Positions 1-5,688 of a DNA stretch of 8,435 nucleotides are shown piece after piece. The translations under genes were made by a program, and so were the position numbers. Position 1 is the first letter of the stretch. Every line of letters starts with the position of its first letter. The stretch comes from Bacteroidota bacterium (GTDB lineage: Bacteria > Bacteroidota > Ignavibacteria > Ignavibacteriales > Ignavibacteriaceae), in contig JAJYSI010000122.1 in assembly GCA_021793635.1 (NCBI GenBank), positions 1-8,435 of the forward strand, in the 5' to 3' direction. The notes beneath the pieces were generated by a model that saw only the letters and a program-made list of their open reading frames with translations, was not told the DNA's origin and ran no database searches.

Positions 1-12
1 TTTAGAGTTCAT
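1..12 (-). CDS. Start of a leftward gene cut by the window edge
   Basis: On the minus strand an ATG at 12-10 is followed by codons for Asn, Ser and Lys before the sequence ends. A GGAG motif at 23-20 lies seven bases upstream, which is good ribosome-binding-site spacing. Only four codons are visible, so no product can be named. The gene would be divergent from the vapBC pair, with about 180 bp between them. It could also be chance, since four codons prove little. Confidence 0.35.
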
Positions 13-136
13 GATAATACTCCTAAATATTTTTGGTTTGGTTAAACAAAAATTACTCTTGTAAGCATTAAGGCACAATAATTATTTTTTAATTAAATAT
101 TGGGAAGATAGAAATCGTTAGGCGCTTCACACAAAA

Positions 137-167
137 TTTGAATGTTTGAGAGGAAAATTTATATTTA
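137..167 (+). promoter_or_regulatory. Candidate Bacteroidota-type promoter for vapBC
   Basis: TTTG at 137-140 is followed after 19 bases by TATATTTA at 160-167. This matches the Bacteroidota pattern TTTG-N19-21-TAnnTTTG except for the last base. It lies 27 bp before the vapB start, and an AAGAGG ribosome-binding site at 184-189 sits between them. Seen: the motif and spacing. Inferred: use as a promoter. In an AT-rich region such near matches also occur by chance. Confidence 0.4.
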
Positions 168-194
168 GGTAGTTAATTTTTATAAGAGGTAAAA

Positions 195-374
195 ATGACA
201 ACGAAAGAAAGAGTAAAAAAAGAAATAGATAAAATGCCTAATGATTTATTAGAATTGGTATATAAATATATTAATTCTCTTGAAATGAAGACAACGCAAA
301 AAAAGAAGATTCATACATATAATCTAAAGGGACAATTTGATAATGTAAACGTTCGAGAAAGAGCATATGAATAA
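195..374 (+). CDS. vapB: VapB-like antitoxin, DUF2281-type
   Basis: A 59-residue protein starting at the ATG at 195, with AAGAGG five bases upstream. The first 30 residues form a predicted helix of the type 'I..MP..LLELV..YI..LE', which is seen in short DUF2281-type antitoxins. A lysine-rich linker follows, then a 'LKGQFDN' segment like the LKG-F motif of that group. Its 3' end overlaps the start of the PIN-domain toxin by 8 bp, so the two are probably translationally coupled. Expected role: bind and neutralise the toxin, and repress the shared promoter through a complex with it. The DNA-binding part is not obvious in this short chain, so autoregulation is inferred from the family. Identification rests on size, the C-terminal motif and the neighbouring toxin. 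Confidence 0.7.
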   Translation: MTTKERVKKEIDKMPNDLLELVYKYINSLEMKTTQKKKIHTYNLKGQFDNVNVRERAYE

Positions 375-777
375 ATTATTAGTGGATACTAATGTTTTAA
401 TTTATTCTATTGACGAAGATTCAAAATATTTTAAAAGTGCTCAAAAGATATTTTCTGAAGAACTCGAATTATATACCACCTCAAAAAACTTATCAGAATT
501 TCTTTCTGTAGTAACAAGATTCCCTCAAAAATCGTTATCATTAAAAGAGGCACTACTGGTGGTCGATGATTTTATGAAAACGATGACGATATTATATCCT
601 ACTAAAGAAACCTTTTTTGTATTCAGAGATTTAATTAAAAGATACCAACCCGTTGGTCTACAAATCCATGATTATGAGATTTTAAGTATTGGTTTAGCAA
701 ATCAAGTAGATACAGTTGCTACCTTTAATGAGAAGGATTTTATAAAAGTCAAAGAAGCAAAATTATATACTCTATAG
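367..777 (+). CDS. vapC: VapC-like PIN-domain ribonuclease toxin
   Basis: A 136-residue single-domain PIN protein of normal VapC length. The N-terminal strand carries VDTNVLIY with Asp7. Glu44 lies in 'LSEFL', Asp102 in 'IHDYEIL', and the C-terminal strand has 'TFNEKDF' (Asn121, Asp124). These are the acidic positions that hold Mg2+ in PIN nucleases, so the active site looks complete. The expected activity is cleavage of RNA, often tRNA or rRNA in this family; the target is not predictable here. The start overlaps the vapB end by 8 bp, as in most vapBC operons. The stop codon is followed within about 8 bp by palindromic repeat copy A, which is part of the reason to see this pair as a mobile cassette. 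Confidence 0.88.
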   Translation: MNKLLVDTNVLIYSIDEDSKYFKSAQKIFSEELELYTTSKNLSEFLSVVTRFPQKSLSLKEALLVVDDFMKTMTILYPTKETFFVFRDLIKRYQPVGLQIHDYEILSIGLANQVDTVATFNEKDFIKVKEAKLYTL

Positions 778-784
778 CTGGCAA

Positions 785-886
785 GGCATATCCCGCCACT
801 CAACCGGACAGCGTATTCGCATTCGGGATTTTCGTAATTATCGGGTTGGTAGCCCGTGTCGGCTAACTTGCTCAAGGTAGTTAGGC
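785..886 (+). repeat. Palindromic intergenic repeat, copy A (attC-like)
   Basis: Positions 798-826 are identical over 29 bases to 3271-3299. Weaker similarity continues on both sides: CCCGCC at 792-797 matches 1672-1677, GGGTTGGTAGCCCG at 843-856 resembles 3316-3330, and TTGCT is shared further on. CAACC at 801-805 can pair with GGTTG at 844-848 to form an inner stem. The copy ends near GTTAGGC at 880-886, which fits the GTTRRRY core of integron attC sites. It starts about 8 bp after the vapC stop. The outer arms are less complementary than in copy B. Seen: the repeat and the stems. Inferred: an attC-like role. Confidence 0.7.
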
Positions 887-1030
887 AAAAAAAGTTTTTA
901 ATACTTATCGGCGTTGTAGTTTTAAGCGGCATTCCTTCTCTGGGCTGCCGGTTAGCGGCAAAATCGTTATACTCCGACAGAGAGTCAGATGTAATATTGA
1001 TAGTGTTCACAAATATGTTTACCTTTATCT

Positions 1031-1375
1031 GTGAAAGAAATTGAGTTTTATAAGACGTTAAGCGGGCATTCGCCGGTAGAAGAATTCATTGACTCTTTGA
1101 ATTTCAAGGAAGCCAAGAAAGTTGCTTGGACTCTAAGATTGGTAAGAGACTTAGACAGAGTACCTGAAGAATATTGGAAGAAATTAAAAAGCACTGATGG
1201 TATTTGGGAAATTAGAGTTCAACATGGAAGCAATACCTTTAGATTCCTGGGATTTTATGAATCAAATAAAATAATATTAACGAACGCATTTTCAAAGAAG
1301 ACTCAAAAGACACCGGATAAAGAAATAAAATTAGCCGAGCAAAGAAAGAAAGAATACTATGAAAGGAAAAAGTAA
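1031..1375 (+). CDS. higB: HigB-like toxin, Gp49/DUF891 family (RelE superfamily)
   Basis: A 114-residue protein, the usual size for this family. The central segment '[20 protein letters not shown]' (57-76) followed by '[11 protein letters not shown]' (85-95) is the hallmark of phage Gp49-like/HigB toxins, which are ribosome-associated mRNA nucleases with a RelE-like fold. The basic C-terminus (about 89-114) fits RNA binding. The start is a GTG at 1031. No Shine-Dalgarno sequence is visible, and the ATG at 1015 is in another frame, so this start is less certain than the gene. The stop overlaps the ATG of the antitoxin by one base (TAATG), the toxin-first order typical of higBA. The roughly 250 bp in front hold repeat copy A and no clear promoter. 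Confidence 0.87.
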   Translation: MKEIEFYKTLSGHSPVEEFIDSLNFKEAKKVAWTLRLVRDLDRVPEEYWKKLKSTDGIWEIRVQHGSNTFRFLGFYESNKIILTNAFSKKTQKTPDKEIKLAEQRKKEYYERKK

Positions 1376-1650
1376 TGGATGACTTAGAAAGATATATATC
1401 AAATAGAAAAGCAAAGGATAAAAAATTCGCAAAGGGATTTGAAGAAGGATATGAAAACTTTAAGATAGGGGTATTATTAAAACAAGCAAGAGAACAAGCC
1501 GGGATAACACAAGAAGAACTTGCTAAGAAATTAAAGACTAAAAAGTCAGCAATATCAAGGATAGAAAATCATTCTGAAGATATTCGACTTTCAACACTGA
1601 AACAATATTTAGAAGCTGTTGGAAAGAAATTAAGTTTAAGAATATTATAA
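1375..1650 (+). CDS. higA: HigA-like antitoxin with Xre/HTH_3 domain
   Basis: A 91-residue protein whose C-terminal part (about 34-89) is a helix-turn-helix of the Cro/Xre type: '[19 protein letters not shown]' gives helices 1 and 2, and '[10 protein letters not shown]' is the recognition helix region. The charged N-terminus (1-30) probably contacts the toxin. It is coupled to the toxin by a one-base overlap. The expected role is neutralising the toxin and repressing the operon, as known for HigA proteins. The stop is followed after about 14 bp by the left half of repeat copy B and then by the IS110 insertion, so the pair has the same gene-then-palindrome layout as vapBC. Confidence 0.88.
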   Translation: MDDLERYISNRKAKDKKFAKGFEEGYENFKIGVLLKQAREQAGITQEELAKKLKTKKSAISRIENHSEDIRLSTLKQYLEAVGKKLSLRIL

Positions 1651-1663
1651 ATTAAAAAGTAAC

Positions 1664-1680
1664 GGGGCTAACCCGCCGCT
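1664..1680 (+). repeat. Left half of palindromic repeat copy B, cut by IS110
   Basis: GGGCTAACC at 1665-1673 is the exact reverse complement of GGTTAGCCC at 3321-3329 on the other side of the IS element. CCCGCC at 1672-1677 matches 792-797 of copy A, where it directly precedes the 29-base block shared by both copies. The CT at 1679-1680 lines up with the CT at 3272-3273. The fragment therefore reads as the left arm of the repeat that was split by the insertion. Confidence 0.7.
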
Positions 1681-1690
1681 GCTGATGAAC

Positions 1691-3007
1691 TCATTCGAGT
1701 TGTGGAATGAGATTGTAGCCGAGATTTAGAGCCTGCTTCTTTAAGTTTTTAATACGTTGTTCTTTGATTTTCTGTTCGTAATGTTGAATGCCGTATTCTA
1801 CATACTCAACACCTTTAGTCATAACATTATAATAGCAGGTGGCAAGTTTTCTTGCAGCAGCTTTCATAGCAGTAAGCTTACCCTTCTTAAATTGTATTCG
1901 TCTGTAAAAAGCGCCAATAGCATTGTTCTTGCTTAACACTAAAGTTTGAGCTGCAATTCTAAAAATTTGCCCAGCATTGGATGAATTTTAAATTTGTCTT
2001 TTCTTAAAGGAAGTACCTGATTGATGAGTATTGGGTGCAAGCCCAAGCCATGAGGTAAAGTGTTTATCGGTAGGCCACGGCGCCATATTAGTTCCGACTT
2101 CGGAGATAATCTGAAGAAGCGTTGAATCAGTTAGCCCGGTAATCTGCGAAGGATCGTTACCCCGTGTCATCTTCATAAGGTTAAGATGAATATCTTTTAT
2201 CTGCGGTTTATTATGACGAATGGCTTTAGGTTTGACAAGCTTTTCCGGTTTAGGTATATCCTTAGTAATTTCACTTAGTATAGTCTCAATCTCTTTATCG
2301 CATTCAAGAGTTTTTGCCTGGTAGAATTCATAAGCATCGATTGCTTGTCTTAGTGCGAAAAGATGTTCTTTGCGGTAATTGCCTTTAAGAGATTCGATGA
2401 CCAAAGAACGTTTGTGCCGTAGGATTTGATTATCGCAAAGCTCAACAAGTTTCTCAGAGTCGCGTTCACCGTTAAGAATGGCTTTAATTATTCGCATTCC
2501 GCTTACGCCGTTAATTTGAGTAATGACGAAGTGGAGTTTGATGTTCATAAGATCAAGAGCTTTTTGCGCTCTGCGGATATGGTCGCTGGCAAGACGGATG
2601 TTTGTCTTACGGAGTCTGACATATGAGCGGAGAACTCTTATCTGCTCATTGGGAATGAAAGAGGCTCTCAGCAGCCCATAGCTGTGAAGCTGTTGAATCC
2701 ACTGGCAATCGGAAACGTCGGTCTTACGACCGGGAACATTCTTTATCATTGTGCTTTTAACAAGGTAGACTTCTATGCCGGCTTGTTCAATCATATCGAA
2801 CAGAGTTACCCAGTAGACTCCGGTCGATTCCATAGCAACTGTAGTAATGCCGTTTGCCCTAAGAAATTCAACTGCGGAAATAAAAGATGAGGTAAAAGTA
2901 GAGAAAGATTTAACTTCCTTATTTGGAAGAGCAACGAAGATTTCTCTGCTGCCGATATCAATACTTGCAGCATGTTCGTTGATAATTGTAAGTTTAGATT
3001 TAGACAT
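1691..3007 (-). pseudogene. IS110-family transposase with an in-frame stop
   Basis: Read from 3007 down, a 339-codon frame ends at a TAA (1990-1988). The same frame then continues for 98 codons to a TGA at 1693-1691, giving a full length of 438 residues, which fits the family. The N-terminal RuvC-like DEDD domain is intact: Asp17 in 'SIDIGS', Glu60 in 'AMESTGVYW', and Asp97 and Asp100 in 'GRKTDVSDC'. The C-terminal Tnp domain begins near 'DSTLLQIISEVG', and the likely catalytic serine is Ser330 in 'HQSGTS'. Sequence after the stop is still family-like ('AGQIFRIAAQTL', 'GAFYRRI', 'AARKLA'), so decay is recent. GGGAGGA at 3017-3011 is a strong ribosome-binding site. The truncated product lacks the C-terminal helices, so it is probably inactive unless the stop is read through. 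Confidence 0.88.
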
Positions 3008-3019
3008 AAGTCCTCCCGG

Positions 3020-3245
3020 TTAGTAAATGATTAAATATACTTAACAAGCCCGGTGAATAAGATAACGTTAAATTGCTAAGCGGGGTTATCCGGTTTTTTA
3101 TAAAGTGGAGAGATAAAAAATCGGTTACCACCAATAAGTAAAACAAAATTCACCGGAACAATACTCAACCACGGGCAGATGAAGCACCAATTGGCGTGTC
3201 TGTTACTTCTGCTTGTTAAGATAGCTTAAGTTCATTCAATAAGTT
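3020..3245 (-). ncRNA. Candidate IS110 bridge RNA region
   Basis: In IS110-group elements the non-coding end upstream of the transposase encodes a bridge (seek) RNA that pairs with target and donor DNA. This region is in that place and has structure. A 12-position stem with 11 pairs or wobbles, 3090-3101 with 3113-3124, encloses the loop at 3102-3112. A second stem pairs GATAAC (3061-3066) with GTTATC (3085-3090). ACTCAACC at 3163-3170 matches the right target junction at 3271-3278. The loop at 3102-3112 holds GTGGA, also found at the element end. Start and end of the RNA are not visible and the guide assignment is tentative; short matches can arise by chance. Confidence 0.5.
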
Positions 3246-3266
3246 AATTTTGGCAATGACAAAATT
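3246..3266. repeat. Subterminal hairpin at the long end of the IS110 element
   Basis: AATTTTG at 3246-3252 and CAAAATT at 3260-3266 are a perfect 7-bp inverted repeat around a 7-base loop, 5 bases from the inferred core dinucleotide. It may mark the element end or shape the start of the bridge RNA. The second role is inference. Confidence 0.55.
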
Positions 3267-3271
3267 GTGGA

Positions 3272-3360
3272 CTCAACCGGACAGCGTATTCGCATTCGGC
3301 AATTTGGTAATTGTCGGGTTGGTTAGCCCGGGCAGCGGCTTTGCTGAAATATCATTGGCT
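3272..3360 (+). repeat. Right part of palindromic repeat copy B (attC-like)
   Basis: The first 28 bases match copy A exactly. CAACCGGAC at 3274-3282 pairs with GTCGGGTTG at 3313-3321 with a single mismatch, forming an inner stem. A small hairpin, CAATT-TGGT-AATTG (3300-3313), sits inside it. GGTTAGCCC at 3321-3329 pairs with the left arm now displaced to 1665-1673. Without the insertion the whole site would be about 75 bases long: outer arm, spacer on the left side only, inner arm and variable centre. This is the general plan of attC sites, although the right arm reads GTTAGCC rather than the canonical GTTRRRY. Confidence 0.7.
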
Positions 3361-3375
3361 TTTGCAAAAAACAGG

Positions 3376-3486
3376 AGTCTTAAAAATCCTGATGCAGCTT
3401 TTTAAATTTAAACACATTTGCCAGACCATCTTCAAAATAAATTCTTCTGATTCAAATCACCACTTGTAACTTCTATAAATAAATTA
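3376..3486. other. Non-coding spacer between repeat copy B and the ArsR promoter
   Basis: AT-rich, with no open frame worth calling. CAGGA at 3372-3376 and TCCTG at 3387-3391 form a 5-bp inverted repeat with a 10-base loop, and a short T run follows from 3399. It is weakly terminator-like and could end transcription from the toxin-antitoxin side. Nothing else stands out. Confidence 0.3.
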
Positions 3487-3518
3487 TTTGCGTATCTAAA
3501 CTACCACGCATATATTTG
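3487..3518 (+). promoter_or_regulatory. Bacteroidota-type promoter of the ArsR operon
   Basis: TTTG at 3487-3490, then 20 bases, then TATATTTG at 3511-3518. This matches both boxes of the Bacteroidota primary sigma consensus (TTTG-N19-21-TAnnTTTG) in full. It lies 38 bp before the arsR-type start codon. The motif is direct; function is inferred but strong given the exact match and position. Confidence 0.65.
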
Positions 3519-3533
3519 TAGCCAAGTAGCTAC
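3518..3533. promoter_or_regulatory. Probable ArsR operator (inverted repeat)
   Basis: GTAGC-N6-GCTAC spans 3518-3533, directly behind the -7 box and so over the expected transcription start. GTAGCTAC (3526-3533) is itself a palindrome, and a related CTAC-ACGCAT motif sits at 3501-3511. ArsR-family repressors commonly bind such repeats in their own promoters, so autorepression of the operon is likely. Confidence 0.5.
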
Positions 3534-3556
3534 GCATCAAATTTAAGAGATATAGA

Positions 3557-3880
3557 ATGAATTTAAGACGAGATGTATTTCAAGCAATAGCAGACCCGAC
3601 AAGAAGGACAATTCTTCTGCTAGTTGCTGCTCAATCGATGACAGCGGGCGCAATAGCTTCTAACTTTGATACTGCAAGACCGACGATTTCAAAACATCTG
3701 CAGATACTAATCCAATGTGAACTGCTTAAACAAGAGCAAAACGGTAGGGAAATTTACTATCATTTAAATCCTAAAAAGATAAAAGAAATAGCAGACTTTA
3801 TTGAGCCGTTCCGAAAAATGTGGGACAGCAGGTTTAATAAATTGGAAACGGCAATGAAAAAATATAATTCAAAAAAATAG
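3557..3880 (+). CDS. ArsR-family winged-helix repressor
   Basis: A 107-residue single-domain regulator. '[17 protein letters not shown]' (7-23) is the classic first helix, '[24 protein letters not shown]' contributes the helix-turn-helix with recognition helix at about 41-51, and '[12 protein letters not shown]' (61-72) is the wing. The metal-binding ELCVCD-type cysteine motif is absent and only Cys54 is present, so it is probably not a metal sensor. It resembles ArsR members that pair with an SRPBCC protein. AAGAGA at 3545-3550 is a plausible ribosome-binding site. It heads a five-gene operon and is probably the repressor acting at 3518-3533. The inducer is unknown. Confidence 0.88.
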   Translation: MNLRRDVFQAIADPTRRTILLLVAAQSMTAGAIASNFDTARPTISKHLQILIQCELLKQEQNGREIYYHLNPKKIKEIADFIEPFRKMWDSRFNKLETAMKKYNSKK

Positions 3881-3891
3881 AAAGAAAGTTT

Positions 3892-4359
3892 ATGGAACAA
3901 AAAACTAAAGTTAACGCCGAAGATGGGAAGCTGGATTTAGTTATAACCAGGGAATTTGATTTACCTCTTAAGTTACTATTTAAAGCGTATGCGGAGCCGG
4001 AACTTGTTGAGCAATGGATGGGAACGAAAGTTTTGAAGCTTGAAAGTAAAAAGCACGGAAGCTACCGGTATGAAACAAAGGATGACCAGGGAAATGTGGT
4101 GTTTCAGGCAAATGGAGTAATACACGAGTTTGTTCCCGACCGGAAAATTACACGTACTTTCCAATTGGATAATACGCCACTTGGTGTACAGCTTGAAGTT
4201 TATAATTTTGAAAAACTTACTAACGATACCAGCGAATTAAAAATGCACGTAATATACGAGTCCGTTTCACAAAGAGACCAAGTGCTGAAGATGCCTTTTG
4301 CTCAAGGCTTAAACATGGCGCATAACCGCTTGCAAGAAATTGTTAGTAAATCAAAATAG
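3892..4359 (+). CDS. SRPBCC / AHSA1-like domain protein
   Basis: A 155-residue protein of the START-like SRPBCC superfamily (Aha1 C-terminal type). Typical features are 'LVITREFDLPLKLLFKAYAEPELVEQWMG' in outline (16-44), 'GSYRYETKDDQGNVVFQANGVIHEF' in outline (56-80), 'PDRKITRTF' (82-90) and a long C-terminal helix (about 130-153). The fold makes a deep hydrophobic pocket, so it may bind a small hydrophobic molecule. In bacteria such proteins often sit next to ArsR regulators, as here, with a gap of 11 bp. There is no signal peptide, so it is cytoplasmic. Its ligand or reaction cannot be predicted. The ribosome-binding site is weak (GAAAG), so translation may be coupled to the gene in front. 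Confidence 0.85.
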   Translation: MEQKTKVNAEDGKLDLVITREFDLPLKLLFKAYAEPELVEQWMGTKVLKLESKKHGSYRYETKDDQGNVVFQANGVIHEFVPDRKITRTFQLDNTPLGVQLEVYNFEKLTNDTSELKMHVIYESVSQRDQVLKMPFAQGLNMAHNRLQEIVSKSK

Positions 4360-4383
4360 ATTCATTACCTTAAGGGAAACCAC

Positions 4384-4797
4384 ATGACAAAAATAAACGC
4401 GCCTGAAGGACGAACGGACAAAATAATATATTGGACAGCTACCCTCTGGCTTGCATTAGGAATGGTTTCAACCGGAGCCGGGCAATTAATCAAAATGAAA
4501 AACGGACAGGGAGGATTAGATATGATGACACATTTGGGTTATCCTATTTATTTTTTAACAATACTTGGAGTTTGGAAAATTTTGGGAACCGCGGCAGTTC
4601 TTATTCCTAAATTTCCTTTACTTAAGGAATGGGCTTACGCAGGATTTTTCTTTGCGATGACCGGAGCGATATTTTCACACTTAGCTTCAGGAGATTCTTT
4701 AAGTTCAATCCTTCCGGCATTGCTGCTTCTAATCCTGACCGCATTATCATGGTATTTCAGACCTGCGGTTAGAAAAATCATTCCGGTTAATCAATAA
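4384..4797 (+). CDS. DoxX-like family membrane protein
   Basis: A 137-residue inner-membrane protein with about four hydrophobic segments, near residues 14-35, 52-75, 84-101 and 106-124. The pattern 'GAGQLIKM' after helix 1, 'LGYPIYFLTILGVWKILGTAAVL' in outline across helix 2, and 'EWAYAGFFFAMTGAIFSHL' across helix 3 fits the DoxX-like (DoxX_2) family. Helix 2 holds the Pro-Tyr and Lys residues common there. DoxX relatives have been linked to redox and thiol stress, but the exact reaction is not established for this subgroup. AAGGGA at 4372-4377 is a good ribosome-binding site. The stop codon directly abuts the next start, showing cotranscription. Confidence 0.82.
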   Translation: MTKINAPEGRTDKIIYWTATLWLALGMVSTGAGQLIKMKNGQGGLDMMTHLGYPIYFLTILGVWKILGTAAVLIPKFPLLKEWAYAGFFFAMTGAIFSHLASGDSLSSILPALLLLILTALSWYFRPAVRKIIPVNQ

Positions 4798-5670
4798 ATG
4801 GAAAAAATGAATCTAAAGATTGAACAAAACAAAAGTATAACGGAACCTGACAGCACTGCAGTAAGAACAGCTTTATGGAGAGCTTTGCACACTCAGGTCG
4901 ATACAAAGCCTCATATACTCGAAGATGAAATCGGATTGAAAATGATAGCTCCTCATGATGATTGGCAGCAGCGTCCCGATATGAAATATACAAAGCGTCT
5001 TCGTGCTTCTATAATAGCCCGTGCCCGTTTTATTGAGGATTTAATTATTAAAGAAGGCAAACAAGGGATAAGTCAATATGTAATTCTTGGTGCGGGACTT
5101 GACAGCTTTGCTCAACGCAGACGGGATATTGCTTCTCAACTCCAGATATATGAAATTGACCAGCCCGGTACTTTAGCTTGGAAAGAGCAACGATTAATAG
5201 AACTTGGTTTCGGCGTTCCTAAGTATTTACATTTTGTGCCGGTTAATTTTGAAACTTCTTCATGGCAGGAAGAATTAGTAAAAACAGGATTTAATACCGG
5301 TAAATCCGCAGTAGTTGCATGCACCGGAGTAAGTTTATATCTTACAAAAGATGCAATTAATTCTACTCTCAAACAGATTGCAGCATTTGCATCGGGTTCA
5401 AAGCTTGCTATGACATTCTACCTTCCGATGGAACTTCTTGATGAAGAAGATAAACCAATGCAGGCATTAGCGGAGAAAGGCGCGCGTGAATCAGGAAATC
5501 CAATGATAAGTTTTTTTTCGCCTGATGATATTTTAACTTTGGCTCGGAATGCCGGTTTTAAGAATGTGAAAACAATATCAACAAAAGATATGGAAAAATA
5601 TTATTTTAAAGACAGAACAGATAATCTTTTACCTGCAAGCGGAGAAGTTTTTTTATTGGCAGCAACATAA
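4798..5670 (+). CDS. SAM-dependent methyltransferase, LCM/TIGR00027 family
   Basis: A 290-residue class I methyltransferase of the leucine carboxyl methyltransferase-like group. 'YVILGAGLDSFAQR' (94-107) is motif I for SAM binding. 'IYEIDQPGTLAWKEQRL' (117-133) carries the acidic residue for the ribose and the DxP signature of the family. 'VPVNFE' (147-152) and 'TGVSLYLTKDAI' (176-187) are the later motifs, and the C-terminus (about 235-290) completes the sheet. The substrate is unknown: relatives methylate carboxyl or hydroxyl groups of proteins and small molecules. The ATG follows the previous stop with no gap, so translation is probably coupled. A second ATG three codons in (4807) is an alternative start. 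Confidence 0.88.
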   Translation: MEKMNLKIEQNKSITEPDSTAVRTALWRALHTQVDTKPHILEDEIGLKMIAPHDDWQQRPDMKYTKRLRASIIARARFIEDLIIKEGKQGISQYVILGAGLDSFAQRRRDIASQLQIYEIDQPGTLAWKEQRLIELGFGVPKYLHFVPVNFETSSWQEELVKTGFNTGKSAVVACTGVSLYLTKDAINSTLKQIAAFASGSKLAMTFYLPMELLDEEDKPMQALAEKGARESGNPMISFFSPDDILTLARNAGFKNVKTISTKDMEKYYFKDRTDNLLPASGEVFLLAAT

Positions 5671-5688
5671 CGAACAATTAAAAATAAC

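Larger units (their letters stand above)
1681..3273 (-). mobile_element. IS110-family insertion sequence, about 1.59 kb
   Basis: The element is bounded by comparing its flanks with intact repeat copy A: the left flank ends CCCGCCGCT (1672-1680) and the right flank resumes CTCAACCGG (3272-3280). One CT (AG in transposase orientation) is counted inside the element as the probable core dinucleotide. No target duplication or long terminal inverted repeats are seen, as expected for IS110. The end downstream of the transposase is only about 10 bp, while the upstream end is about 260 bp. This matches the long-left-end, short-right-end layout of IS110-group elements that carry a bridge RNA. TTGTGGA occurs in direct orientation near both ends (1700-1706 and 3265-3271). 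Boundaries could be off by 1-3 bases. Confidence 0.75.

Noticed and set aside
702..1044. Overlapping open frames on both strands across the vapC end and the spacer (702-1010 minus, 856-1044 plus).
   Set aside because: They run through the palindromic repeat and oppose or overlap real genes. The proteins show no family pattern and no ribosome-binding site.
1939..2001. A programmed frameshift in the IS110 transposase.
   Set aside because: The two parts are in the same frame, separated only by one TAA. There is no slippery site to explain and IS110 is not known for frameshifting.
798..3299. A CRISPR array based on the 29-base repeat.
   Set aside because: There are only two copies, about 2.5 kb apart, with genes between them and no regular spacers or cas genes.
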